Assembly: GCA_002529455.1 (NCBI GenBank)
Contig: NYMS01000020.1
Location: 62,001 to 126,000 of the forward strand
Source of the DNA: Glycomyces fuscus
GTDB taxonomy: Bacteria; Actinomycetota; Actinomycetes; Streptosporangiales; Streptosporangiaceae
DNA: 64,000 nucleotides
Reading direction: 5' to 3'
Below the pieces are notes generated by a model. That model had not been told where the DNA came from and made no database searches. It saw nothing but the letters and a program-made list of their open reading frames with translations. Both the position numbers and the translations under genes were made by a program. The stretch's first letter is position 1. Each line of letters begins with the position of its first letter. Of the stretch, positions 49,744 to 61,584 are shown piece after piece.

Positions 49744-52217
49744 CACACCCGCCGCGCGTGCAGGGAGTTGGCCGAGCGCAGGACGGGGGCGGCGGTCAGC
49801 GCCGCCGGGTCCACCTCCGCGTCCGTGCGCACCACGAAGCTGTGCGTCTCCCCGGCCAGCAGGTCCACGAGCATGTCGTCCACCTCGGCGTCGGGGGCCA
49901 GCCGGTCGGCCAGCACGCAGACGTCCCTGGCGAAGGACGAGGCCCGCACCTCCACCCGGTAGCCGCCCTCCACGGGCGCGGCGACGGCGGTCAGCGCGTC
50001 GGGGTCGTAGGACAGGTGCACGTCCTCGCGGAAGGGCCGCACGAGGCGGGCGTCGGGGGTCGTGGCCACGAGCACCTCCTCCTTCGTGTTCCCGGCCGCG
50101 AGCAGCTCCCGCGCCAGCTCGAACTCCGCCGCGGACCGGGGCGGCACGGCCAGCTCGATCCCAGCGGTGTGCAGCACCTCGCCCCCGAAGGTCTGGCGCT
50201 GCGCGCTGACCGGCCCGGACCAGGGCTCGTCGGTGTCGTTGACGGCCACCAGCACCAGCCGTCCGTCCCGGGGCTGGACGGTGAGCAGACGCGGCGCGTA
50301 GGCGCGGCGCAGCCCGTACCAGAGCGGCTTGGGCCGCCCCTCGCCGTCCACGGCGGCCCAGGAGGTGACCGGCCAGCAGTCGTTGATCTGCCAGACCAGG
50401 GAGCCGGCGGTGCGCGGCCACCAGGACCGGAAGTGCTCGACGCCGAACGCGACCGCGCGGGCCTGGTTGAGCTGGGTGGCCCAGTGCCAGTCCTCGAAGT
50501 TCTGCGGCGCGGGCAGGTGGGCCGACAGGCCACGGGCGAGCTTGCCGTTGCCGTCCTCGGCCTTCTGGTGCAGCAGGAAGGCGGGCGAGGTGGGCGTGAG
50601 CGGCTCGTCGTGCACCCAGTCGGTCAGGGTGGCCCAGGTCGGCGGCCCCTGGAAGCCGAACTCGGAGCAGAACCGGGGCACGTGGTCCTGGTAGGCCCGG
50701 TAGTCGGTCTGGTTCCACACGGTCCACTCGTGGCGGGTGCCGTGCGCCTCGTCGTTGGGGTGGACCTCGTCCAGGGCGAACCGCGGGGTGTAGGGGCTGC
50801 CGTCGGCGTAGAACCGCGTGGGGTCGAGCTCGGCCACGATGCCGGGGAAGAGGTCGGTGTAGTAGCCGTGGCCCCAGGTCCGGCCGTCCAGGGGCTCCTG
50901 CCAGCCCCAGTCCATGAAGCCCCAGAGGTTCTCGTTGCCGCCGTTCCACAGGGCGAGCGAGGCGTGCGAGGTCAGGCGCGCGACGTTCTCCCTGGCCTCG
51001 GCCTCGAACTCGCTGCGCAGCGGCTCCTCCTCCGGGTAGGCGGCGCAGGCCAGGAGGAAGTCCTGCCACACGAGGACGCCGCGCTCGTCGCAGACGTCGT
51101 AGAAGTCCTCGCTCTCGTAGATCCCGCCGCCCCACACACGCAGCATGTTCATGTGCGCGTCCACGGCCTGGTCCACGCGCCGGGCCAGGCGCTCGCGGGT
51201 GATCCGGGTGAGGAAGTGGTCGTCGGGGATCCAGTTGGCCCCCTTGACGAAGACGGGCTTGCCGTTGACCACGACGGTGAAGGGGGTGCCGTGCTCGTCG
51301 GGCTCGGTGTCCACGGTGATGGTCCGGAAGCCGACGCGGCGCTCCGCGGAGCCCAGCGGCTCGGCCTCCCCGTCCGCGGTCAGGGTGACGGACAGGTCGT
51401 ACAGGGGCTGGTCGCCGTGGCCGACCGGCCACCACAAGCGGGCGTCGGGCACCTCGACCACGACGACGCCGCCGTCCGCGCCGGGAGCCACGGTGGCGGT
51501 GGCCCGCACACCGGCGACCTCGGCGGCCAGGGCCAGGCCGGAGGTGGGAGCGCTCCCGGACCACTCGACGTCGGCGTGCACCTCCACCCGGCCGGTGCCG
51601 TCCTCGTCGACGGTGACCAGCGGGCGCACCTGGGCCAGGCGGGCGGTCCGCCACCGCTCCAGGCGCACGGGCTTCCAGATCCCGGCGGTCTGCAGGTCCG
51701 GCCCCCAGTCCCAGCCGAAGGAGCAGGCCATCTTGCGGACCATGTTGTACGGGTGGGTGTTGGTGTGCGGCCGCTCGCCGAGTTCCTCGCGGACCTCCTC
51801 GGCGTACTCCAGGGCGGAGCGGAAGGAGACCACGAGCTCGTTGGTCCCGGCGCGCAGGGTGTCGCGCACGTCGAAGCGGTATCCGCGGTGCATGTTGGCG
51901 GTGGTGCCGAGCACGGTGCCGTTGAGCTCCACGGTCGCCACCGTGTCCAGGCCGTCGAAGGCCAGGTCGACGCGCTCGCCGGGGGCGGGCGCCTCGGCCT
52001 CGAACGCGAGGGAGTAGCGCCAGCCGGCTCGGTGCATCCAGGCCAGCTCGGCCTCGTTGGTGTCCAGGTAGGGCTCGGGGATCAGCCCGGCCTCCAGCAG
52101 GTCCAGGTGGGTGCTCCCCGGGACCCGGGCGGGAACGGTGCGGCCCGCGACGTTCTCCGGGACGGGCCCGCTCGTCGCGGACAGCTGCCAGCCGTCGTGA
52201 AGGGTGTGACGGATCAT
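49743..52217 (-). CDS. Beta-mannosidase (GH2)
   Basis: 824 residues, cytoplasmic (no signal peptide). Cleaves terminal beta-mannosyl residues. The N-terminal jelly-roll begins MIRHTLHDGWQLSATSG. The TIM-barrel contains the acid/base region ASLALWNGGNENLWGFMDWG and the nucleophile region PRFCSEFGFQGPP. MLRVWGGGIYESEDFYDVCD is also diagnostic for the family. C-terminal beta domains follow. ATG 52217 is used. The frame is open further upstream but without family sequence. Co-transcribed with the LacI-like gene from a promoter overlapped by a palindrome. Confidence 0.94.
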   Translation of the reverse strand: MIRHTLHDGWQLSATSGPVPENVAGRTVPARVPGSTHLDLLEAGLIPEPYLDTNEAELAWMHRAGWRYSLAFEAEAPAPGERVDLAFDGLDTVATVELNGTVLGTTANMHRGYRFDVRDTLRAGTNELVVSFRSALEYAEEVREELGERPHTNTHPYNMVRKMACSFGWDWGPDLQTAGIWKPVRLERWRTARLAQVRPLVTVDEDGTGRVEVHADVEWSGSAPTSGLALAAEVAGVRATATVAPGADGGVVVVEVPDARLWWPVGHGDQPLYDLSVTLTADGEAEPLGSAERRVGFRTITVDTEPDEHGTPFTVVVNGKPVFVKGANWIPDDHFLTRITRERLARRVDQAVDAHMNMLRVWGGGIYESEDFYDVCDERGVLVWQDFLLACAAYPEEEPLRSEFEAEARENVARLTSHASLALWNGGNENLWGFMDWGWQEPLDGRTWGHGYYTDLFPGIVAELDPTRFYADGSPYTPRFALDEVHPNDEAHGTRHEWTVWNQTDYRAYQDHVPRFCSEFGFQGPPTWATLTDWVHDEPLTPTSPAFLLHQKAEDGNGKLARGLSAHLPAPQNFEDWHWATQLNQARAVAFGVEHFRSWWPRTAGSLVWQINDCWPVTSWAAVDGEGRPKPLWYGLRRAYAPRLLTVQPRDGRLVLVAVNDTDEPWSGPVSAQRQTFGGEVLHTAGIELAVPPRSAAEFELARELLAAGNTKEEVLVATTPDARLVRPFREDVHLSYDPDALTAVAAPVEGGYRVEVRASSFARDVCVLADRLAPDAEVDDMLVDLLAGETHSFVVRTDAEVDPAALTAAPVLRSANSLHARRV

Positions 52218-52339
52218 CTGTGCCTCTCGGGGCTTCGGGGGTCGGGGACCGCTCGGGGCGTGTCCGCGGATCACGCTCCGGGTCGTCGCGGTCGTCGTCG
52301 GGTGCCGGTCCCTCTTGCGCGAACCGGCCACCTCGGGGA

Positions 52340-52368
52340 TTCTTACTTTTCCGAACAAAGTAAGTCAA
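52340..52368 (-). promoter_or_regulatory. Mannosidase promoter with overlapping palindromic operator
   Basis: On the minus strand TTGACT (52368-52363), a 17-nt spacer and TAAGAA (52345-52340). Inside it, the inverted repeat CTTACTTT-N7-AAAGTAAG (52342-52349, 52357-52364) fills the spacer and reaches both hexamers. A bound repressor would block polymerase and could also affect the divergent galactosidase gene. The dyad resembles ROK-type (XylR-like) operators. Confidence 0.78.
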
Positions 52369-52400
52369 CCCTGTTCCCGACCACGAAGGACGTGGCGACC

Positions 52401-54575
52401 GTGGCATCGCACCGCCCCCTCTCCGGCGGCTCCGACCTCCCCCACCTGCGCGCCGCCGGGGTGAGCCTGCTGCTGGACCTGACCGGTGAGACCCTGCCCC
52501 GGGTCCTGCACTGGGGCTCCGACCTGGGCGACCTCTCCCGCGAGGAGCTGGCCGACCTGCGCCTGGCGCTGAGCCCGCAGCCCATCGGGTTCTCCGTCGA
52601 CGGGCCGGTGGAGGTGGCCGTGCTCCCCGAGCAGTCCGCCGGGTGGCTCGGTACCCCCGGTCTCGTCGGCAACCGGGGCGGCGCCGACTTCTCCACCGCC
52701 TTCCGTGTACGCGAGTCGGCGGTGGAGCACGGCTCCCTGGCGGGCGGGCGCCTGGCCGTCCGGGCCGAGGACGTCCGGGCCGGGCTCGACCTGGAGGTCG
52801 TGACGGAGCTCACCCCCTCGGGGCTGGTCCGCCAGCGCGCCACCGTCACCAACAGGGCCGCCGCGCCCTTCGCCGTGGACGCCGTCAACCTCGTCCTCCC
52901 CGTTCCGGCCGAGGCGGTCGAGCTGCTCGACTTCGGCGGCCGCCACATGCGCGAGCGCAGCCCCCAGCGGACCGCCTTCACCCAGGGCCTGCGGGTGCGT
53001 GAGAACCGCACCGGGCGCACCGGCTACGACGCGGCCCACCTGCTGGCCGCGGGGACGCACGGATCGGGCGACCGCTCCGGTGAGGTGTGGGCCGTGCACA
53101 CGGCCTGGTCGGGCAACCACCGCACCTTCGCCGAGCGCACCTACCACGCGGTGTCCCTGCTGGGCTCGGGCGAACTGCTGCTCTCCGGTGAGGTCGTGCT
53201 GGGGGAGGGGGAGTCCTACACCACCCCGTGGCAGTACGGCTCGTACGGGCGCGGGCTGGACGAGGTCTCCGCCCGGTTCCACCGGTACCTGCGCTCGCGC
53301 CCGCACCACCCCTCCACCCCGCGCCCGGTGGTCGTCAACACCTGGGAGGCGGTGTACTTCGACCACGACCTCGACCGGCTGCGCGAGCTCGCCGACGCGG
53401 CCGCACGCGTGGGCGCCGAGCGGTTCGTGCTCGACGACGGCTGGTTCGGCTCGCGCCGCGACGACCGGCGCGGCCTCGGCGACTGGTACGTCTCCGACGA
53501 GGTGTGGCCGGACGGGCTGGGCCCGCTCACCGACCACGTCACCGGGCTGGGCATGCAGTTCGGGCTGTGGGTGGAACCGGAGATGGTCAACGAGGACTCC
53601 GACCTGGCCCGCGCGCACCCCGACTGGATCATGGCCGCGGGCGACCGGCTGCCCCGTCCGGCGCGCTCCCAGCAGGTGCTCGACCTGGCCCGCCCGGAGG
53701 CGTTCGCGTACGTCCTGGAGCGCCTGGACGACCTGCTGTCGGCCTACCCGATCGCCTACCTCAAGTGGGACCACAACCGGGACCTGGTCGACGCCGGGCA
53801 CCGGCCGACCGGGCGGGCCGGGGTCCACGGCCAGACCCTGGCGGTGTACCGGCTGATGGACGAACTGCGCCGCCGCCACCCGGGGGTGGAGATCGAGTCC
53901 TGCTCGTCCGGCGGCGGGCGTGTGGACCTGGGCGTGCTGGAGCGCACCGACCGGGTGTGGGTCTCCGACTGCATCGACGCCCTGGAGCGGCAGGACATCC
54001 AGCGGTGGACCAACGCGCTCGTCCCGCTGGAGCTGATGGGCACCCACGTGGGGGCGGGCACCGCGCACACCACCGACCGCCGCCACACCCTCGACTTCCG
54101 CGCCGGGACCGCCCTGTTCGGGCACTTCGGGATCGAGTGGGACCTCACCCGCGCCGACCCCGCCGACCTGGTGCGCCTGCGCGAGTGGGTGGGGCTGTAC
54201 AAGGAGCTGCGCGGACTCCTGCACACGGGGACCGCCGTGCACGGCGACCACCCGGACCCGGCGGTCCGGGTGCACGGGGTGGTCGCCGAGGACCGGTCCG
54301 AGGCGCTCTACGCGATCGTCGCCACGGGCACCTCGGAGCTGTACCCGACCGGGCCCGTCCGGCTGCCGGGCCTGCACCCCGAGGCGGTCTACCGCGTCCG
54401 TCCGCAGGCGCCCGGGGACGTGCCCGACGGCAACGCCCACCGGTGGGGTGTGCCCCTGCCCTGGTGGACCCCCGAGGGCGTCCGCGTCAGGGGCAGGGCG
54501 CTGGAGGGGGCGGGCCTCCAGGCGCCGGTGCTCTTCCCGGAACGGCTGGTCCTGGTGCGCGCCACCCGGACCTGA
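52401..54575 (+). CDS. Alpha-galactosidase (GH36)
   Basis: 724 residues, cytoplasmic. Releases alpha-linked galactose, as on galactomannan side chains. The GH36 core: PVVVNTWEAVYFDHDLDRLR, RFVLDDGWFGSRRDDRRGLG, the nucleophile in YLKWDHNRDLVDAG, and the acid/base in ESCSSGGGRVDLGVLERTDR, followed by WVSDCIDALERQDIQRW. GTG 52401 has GAAGGA about 10 nt upstream. Together with the mannosidase it suits galactomannan oligosaccharide use. No transporter is in the window. Confidence 0.94.
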   Translation: MASHRPLSGGSDLPHLRAAGVSLLLDLTGETLPRVLHWGSDLGDLSREELADLRLALSPQPIGFSVDGPVEVAVLPEQSAGWLGTPGLVGNRGGADFSTAFRVRESAVEHGSLAGGRLAVRAEDVRAGLDLEVVTELTPSGLVRQRATVTNRAAAPFAVDAVNLVLPVPAEAVELLDFGGRHMRERSPQRTAFTQGLRVRENRTGRTGYDAAHLLAAGTHGSGDRSGEVWAVHTAWSGNHRTFAERTYHAVSLLGSGELLLSGEVVLGEGESYTTPWQYGSYGRGLDEVSARFHRYLRSRPHHPSTPRPVVVNTWEAVYFDHDLDRLRELADAAARVGAERFVLDDGWFGSRRDDRRGLGDWYVSDEVWPDGLGPLTDHVTGLGMQFGLWVEPEMVNEDSDLARAHPDWIMAAGDRLPRPARSQQVLDLARPEAFAYVLERLDDLLSAYPIAYLKWDHNRDLVDAGHRPTGRAGVHGQTLAVYRLMDELRRRHPGVEIESCSSGGGRVDLGVLERTDRVWVSDCIDALERQDIQRWTNALVPLELMGTHVGAGTAHTTDRRHTLDFRAGTALFGHFGIEWDLTRADPADLVRLREWVGLYKELRGLLHTGTAVHGDHPDPAVRVHGVVAEDRSEALYAIVATGTSELYPTGPVRLPGLHPEAVYRVRPQAPGDVPDGNAHRWGVPLPWWTPEGVRVRGRALEGAGLQAPVLFPERLVLVRATRT

Positions 54576-54791
54576 CCCGGTCGCGGAGCGCGGCTCCCGG
54601 CCGCGGCGGCGCGAGTACGCTGATACGCACTCTCGGGACGCCGCGGCCGTGAGCCGGTGCGTGTGGTGCCGTGCACGCCGGCCGCGGCCCCGGGGCGACG
54701 CGCGCCGGAGGCGCCCCGTCCGCACGGGGCGGCGGGGGCGAAGAGGCGGGACCGCGGCCGGGCACCGGCCGTCGAGGTGGTGGAGGTTGCA

Positions 54792-56045
54792 TTGGGCGGG
54801 CCGTCACGGGCGATTCCGCACACGACGAGCAGGGCGGCTGTCCTCGACGTCATCCGTGCCGCGGGCACGATCAGCCGCGTCGGGCTGGTCGAGGCCACCG
54901 GCTTCACCGGGGCCACCATCTCCACCGTCGTCCGCAGGCTCATCGACGACGGCCTGGTCCTGGAGACCGGGCGCGCCGAGTCCACCGGCGGCAAGCCGCG
55001 CGTCCTGCTCCGGCTCAACCGGGAGTCGCGCTACGCCGTGGGCGTCCACATCGACCCCATCGGCATCACCTACGCCCTCATCGACCTCACCGGTGCCGTG
55101 GTCGCCCGGATGACCCGTGCCGGGGCGGACCGCGGCGAGGACCCCGCCGAGATCACCGCCCGTATGTCCCGGCAGGTGGACGCGCTGGTGGAGGGCGCCG
55201 GAGTGGACCGCGACCGGGTGCTCGGCGTCGGACTGGTGTCCCCGTCCGGAGGGCTCCACCGGCAGCCCTCGCTGCGGCACTGGACCGACTACCCCGTGGC
55301 CGAGGAGCTGGAGGGCGCGGTCGGCCTGCCCGTGGTCCCCGGCAACGACGCGACCGCCGCCGCCCTCGGCGAGTACTGGTCCGGCGTGGTCGGCGGTTCG
55401 TCGATCTTCGCCGCCGTGTACATGGGCACCGGCGTCGGCGCCGGGGTGCTGGTCAACGGCATCCCCTACCACGGGGCCAGCGGCAACGCCGGGGAGATCG
55501 GGCACGTGTGCCTGGACGTGGACGGGCCGCTGTGCTGGTGCGGCGGGCGCGGGTGCGCCGAGGTGATGGCCGGTCCCGCCGCCGTCGTGGCGGCGGCCCG
55601 GGCCGACGGGGACCTCGCCCGCACCGCCGACCTGACCCGGGAGGGCGGCCGGGCCCGGCCGTCGGTGGCGGCGGAGTTCACCGCCGTGGTCCGCGCGGCC
55701 CGCCGGGGCCAGCCCACCGCCCGCGCCCTGCTGGACCGCTCCGCCCGCCACCTGGCCGTGGCGGTCCGCACGCTGGCCAACCTGATGGACCTGGACCTGC
55801 TGGTGCTGACCGGTTCGAGCCTGGCCGTGGCGGGGTCGGTCTACCTGCCCGTCATCCAGGAGGAGCTGGACCGGGCCTTCTTCGCCCGCGCCGTCCACCC
55901 GGTCGAGGTGCGCATGTCCACGTCGGCCGCGACCGCGCCCGCCATCGGCGCGGCGGCCATGGTCCTGCAGAGCCAGCTGGTCCCGCTGCGCCCGGGACTG
56001 CGCCTGCCCGAGAACCTGTCGGAGTCCGGGGCGGACTGGGACTGA
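54792..56045 (+). CDS. ROK-family transcriptional repressor
   Basis: 417 residues. The N-terminal winged HTH is SRAAVLDVIRAAGTISRVGL, then VEATGFTGATISTVVRRLID. The sugar-kinase-like ROK domain has VYMGTGVGAGVLVNG, the sugar/zinc region GNAGEIGHVCLDVDG, and the zinc motif CWCGGRGCAEVMAG. It probably represses the glycosidase genes through the palindrome at 52342-52364 (inference from distance and site type). TTG 54792 has GGAGG five bases upstream. GTG 54777 is an alternative. Confidence 0.9.
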   Translation: MGGPSRAIPHTTSRAAVLDVIRAAGTISRVGLVEATGFTGATISTVVRRLIDDGLVLETGRAESTGGKPRVLLRLNRESRYAVGVHIDPIGITYALIDLTGAVVARMTRAGADRGEDPAEITARMSRQVDALVEGAGVDRDRVLGVGLVSPSGGLHRQPSLRHWTDYPVAEELEGAVGLPVVPGNDATAAALGEYWSGVVGGSSIFAAVYMGTGVGAGVLVNGIPYHGASGNAGEIGHVCLDVDGPLCWCGGRGCAEVMAGPAAVVAAARADGDLARTADLTREGGRARPSVAAEFTAVVRAARRGQPTARALLDRSARHLAVAVRTLANLMDLDLLVLTGSSLAVAGSVYLPVIQEELDRAFFARAVHPVEVRMSTSAATAPAIGAAAMVLQSQLVPLRPGLRLPENLSESGADWD

Positions 56046-56132
56046 GACCTCCCCCGGGGCGCCTCGCCGGTCGGTCCGCCGCCGCGGGAACGCCGTTCGG
56101 CCAGGAGCCGGCGGACCCCCGGCCCGGCGGGG

Positions 56133-56687
56133 TCACGCGTCCGGGGAGCGCTCCCCGGACGCCTCCAGCTCCTCGATGGCGCGGGACAGCCACGACACCC
56201 ATCCGGCCTCCACGTCGATGCCGCCGAGCAGCACCAGGCGCTGGATCCGCTCCCGTTCGGTGGCGGGCCCGTCCGGGTAGTCGCGCCGCTCGAAGGCGCG
56301 GTACTCCTCCAGCCGCAGCAGGTGCAGGTCGCGGTGGCGGCGCAGCTCCGGGACCAGGCCGCGCACGCCCACCACCCCGGCGGCGCGCAGCCGCAGCGGG
56401 AGCGGGTCGCGGGAGACCCTGGGATCCTCGCGCACGTCCACCCAGCGCTCCAGTTCCTCCCGCCCCGCGGGCAGCACCTCGTACTCCTTGCGCTGTCCGC
56501 GGGTCACGACGTCCGCGGGCAGCGCCCGGATCAGCGCCGCCCGCTCCAGCTTGCCCAGCTCCCGGTAGATCTGCTGGTGGGTGGCCGACCAGAAGTACCC
56601 GAACGAGCGGTCGAAGCGCCGGGCCAGCTCCAGACCGGACGAGGGCCTCTCCAACAGGGCGGTCAGGATGGCGTGGGGCAGGGACAT
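56133..56687 (-). CDS. PadR-family transcriptional regulator
   Basis: 184 residues. The N-terminal winged HTH begins MSLPHAILTALLERPSSGLE and includes SATHQQIYRELGKLERAALI. The C-terminal Vir_C-like helical domain has the terminal WVSWLSRAIEELEASG. Members repress efflux or stress genes. The cognate target here is unclear. ATG 56687, followed upstream by a copy of the long dispersed element. Confidence 0.9.
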   Translation of the reverse strand: MSLPHAILTALLERPSSGLELARRFDRSFGYFWSATHQQIYRELGKLERAALIRALPADVVTRGQRKEYEVLPAGREELERWVDVREDPRVSRDPLPLRLRAAGVVGVRGLVPELRRHRDLHLLRLEEYRAFERRDYPDGPATERERIQRLVLLGGIDVEAGWVSWLSRAIEELEASGERSPDA

Positions 56688-56698
56688 GGGCGCATTCT

Positions 56699-56906
56699 AG
56701 GCAGTGTTCTCCGGGGCCTCCGCTTCGCTTCGGCCCGTGTTCGGGCGTCCGAAGAACGGGAACCTTCGGTGACGGAGGTGGGACGGCTCGTGCCCACACC
56801 GTCGCCCGTCACCGCCCTCAACGGACGCCTACGGCGCAGTCCTGCTTGCGGCCTCGCCTCCGTCACCTCCAGAACCCCGTGGAAGCCCGAACAACCCCCC
56901 TGGAGT
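56699..56906. repeat. Dispersed imperfect-palindromic element, copy 2
   Basis: Aligns with 5119-5276, with about 50 extra bases in the middle. The outer parts are inverted relative to each other (GTGTTCGGGCGTCC and GGTGACGGAGG on the left; CCTCCGTCACC and GGAAGCCCGAACAAC on the right). It sits between the PadR start and the end of the Rieske gene. Confidence 0.75.
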
Positions 56907-56932
56907 AGGACCAGGAAAAAGATCCGCCCCCG

Positions 56933-57790
56933 TCACGGAGCGGACTCGGGAAGGCGGACCCGCACCCTGCCGTCCACGACCGACGCCTCCAGGACCTCCG
57001 GCGGGGCGGTCGCGGGTCCGTGGACCACCGTCCCGTCGTCCAGGCGGAACTCGCTGCCGTGCCAGGGGCAGCGCACGCACCCGTCCACCCGCTCGCCCTC
57101 GGCCAGGGGCGCGCCCATGTGGGGGCAGGTGCCCAGCATCGCGCTCACGGAGTCGCCCGTCCGGGCCACCAGGACCGGGACGCCGTCCACGTCGCCCCCG
57201 CCGAGCCCGCCGTCGGCGAACCCGTCCAGCGGACCGAGGTCGTGCCAGCCCTCGGGCAGCAGGTCGACCAGGTGGTCGGCGCTGTTGGCGCCCGCCGCGC
57301 GGTAGTAGGCCATGTGCCCGCCCAGGGAACCGCTCAGGCCGACCATGCCCATGCCGGCCAGGGCCAGGAACTTCCCCCAGCCCTGGCGCCCGCGGGTCCG
57401 GGCCAGCGAGGAGGCGCCGAACAGCAGGGCGCCGACGCCGTTGGTCGCCGCGTGCACCACGCCCACGCGCTGCTGGCGCTCGTGCTGCTGCGACCAGTCC
57501 GCCAGGCCGCTCACCACCGCGGGCAGGGTCGTGAGCAGGCCGGCGTTGACCAGTGCGTGTGCGCTGCGCCGGTGGTCTCCGGGCAGTGAGTCCAGCAGGA
57601 CAGCCGCCATCCACGTGCCGATGGGCAGCTGCACCAGGATGGGATGGACGGGGTGCCCGAGCTGCACCCCGTGCAGCACGTCCCGGACGGCACCGGACGG
57701 GATCCGTTCGGCCAGGCTCTTCAAGCGGGAGACCGCCGGGTCGAACTGCTCGTCGCGCTCGATCCTGCGGATGCGTTCACCGATTCTCAT
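56933..57790 (-). CDS. DUF2231 membrane protein fused to a Rieske [2Fe-2S] domain
   Basis: 285 residues. The N-terminal DUF2231 region (HPVHPILVQLPIGTWMAAVL, then LLTTLPAVVSGLADWSQQHE) has about four TM segments up to residue 165. The C-terminal Rieske domain has the ligands in GTCPHMGAPLAEGE and VRCPWHGSEFRLDDGTVVHG. It is probably a small membrane electron carrier. The fusion is known in actinomycetes. Neighbouring genes give no clear partner. ATG 57790. Confidence 0.9.
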   Translation of the reverse strand: MRIGERIRRIERDEQFDPAVSRLKSLAERIPSGAVRDVLHGVQLGHPVHPILVQLPIGTWMAAVLLDSLPGDHRRSAHALVNAGLLTTLPAVVSGLADWSQQHERQQRVGVVHAATNGVGALLFGASSLARTRGRQGWGKFLALAGMGMVGLSGSLGGHMAYYRAAGANSADHLVDLLPEGWHDLGPLDGFADGGLGGGDVDGVPVLVARTGDSVSAMLGTCPHMGAPLAEGERVDGCVRCPWHGSEFRLDDGTVVHGPATAPPEVLEASVVDGRVRVRLPESAP

Positions 57791-57936
57791 GGTGGTGCGG
57801 CTACCCGGGGTACGCGCGTGTCACTCACGGGAAACGGGGTCGCGCGGATCCTTGAACCCGGCTTTCCCGGCCTGTTCCGGTATCCCACGCCTCACGGGGC
57901 CCGCCGGCCTCTCCGGTCCTCCCCGGTCTCCGCGGT

Positions 57937-57979
57937 CCGCCCGGTCTCCGCGGCCTTCCGAGCCGCGGAGACCGGGCGG
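57937..57979 (-). terminator. Terminator after the FadH-like gene
   Basis: Perfect 18-bp stem (57937-57954 with 57962-57979), beginning 4 nt after the stop on the minus strand. Confidence 0.9.
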
Positions 57980-57982
57980 GGG

Positions 57983-61112
<3,130 letters not shown>

Positions 61113-61161
61113 GAGGGGTCCCTCTGGTCGGGGTGCCCGTCGGCGCGGACGGGCGATCGAA

Positions 61162-61194
61162 GTTCGAATGTACGACATACTCGTACTAACGAAC
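61162..61194. promoter_or_regulatory. 33-bp dyad between hydrolase and ArsR genes
   Basis: Arms GTTCG-N3-GTACGA and TCGTAC-N3-CGAAC are perfectly complementary in the stated bases around a short centre. Positioned 50 bp from the hydrolase ATG and 57 bp from the ArsR ATG; a likely operator of the ArsR-type regulator. Confidence 0.82.
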
Positions 61195-61250
61195 ATCGCG
61201 TGTCAACGCCTGTGCTCCGATTCGGTACGAGATCCGCGTACAGTGGTGCC

Positions 61251-61565
61251 ATGGCCGTGCTGCACCACCCCGACGCCTCCGACGTCGAGCTCGTCGACGT
61301 GCTGGCCGCACTGGGACACCCCGTCCGCCTGGACGTCGTGCGCACGCTGGCCGACGGTGAGGAGAGGTTCTGCGGGGAGGTCGTCTCCGACATCCCGAAG
61401 TCGAGCATGACCCACCACTGGAGGGCCCTCCGCGAGAGCGGGGTCATCCGCCAGCGCCGCGCCGGGCGCAGGCTCTACATCACGCTGCGCCGCGACGAGC
61501 TCGACGCCCGCTTCCCGGGACTGCTGGACCTGGTCCTCGCGGACCGCGCCCCGGCCGCGCCCTGA
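61251..61565 (+). CDS. ArsR-family winged-helix regulator
   Basis: 104 residues. HTH_20-type domain: VELVDVLAALGHPVRLDVVR, the recognition region DIPKSSMTHHWRALRESGVI and the wing QRRAGRRLYITLRRDELDAR. No metal-binding cysteine pair of the ArsR/SmtB type is visible (one Cys, EERFCGEVV), so it probably senses an organic ligand. It likely represses the divergent hydrolase and itself through the 33-bp dyad. Confidence 0.9.
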   Translation: MAVLHHPDASDVELVDVLAALGHPVRLDVVRTLADGEERFCGEVVSDIPKSSMTHHWRALRESGVIRQRRAGRRLYITLRRDELDARFPGLLDLVLADRAPAAP

Positions 61566-61584
61566 CCCGGCGGCTCGGCTCGCG

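Noticed and set aside
48883-52407. Single 1174-codon protein containing the LacI-like domain
   Set aside because: The upstream portion is a shifted frame of the mannosidase. The true gene begins at the TGATG overlap.
49758-54575. Long plus-strand open frame running into the alpha-galactosidase
   Set aside because: Only the part from about 52401 is real. Upstream it is antisense to the beta-mannosidase gene.
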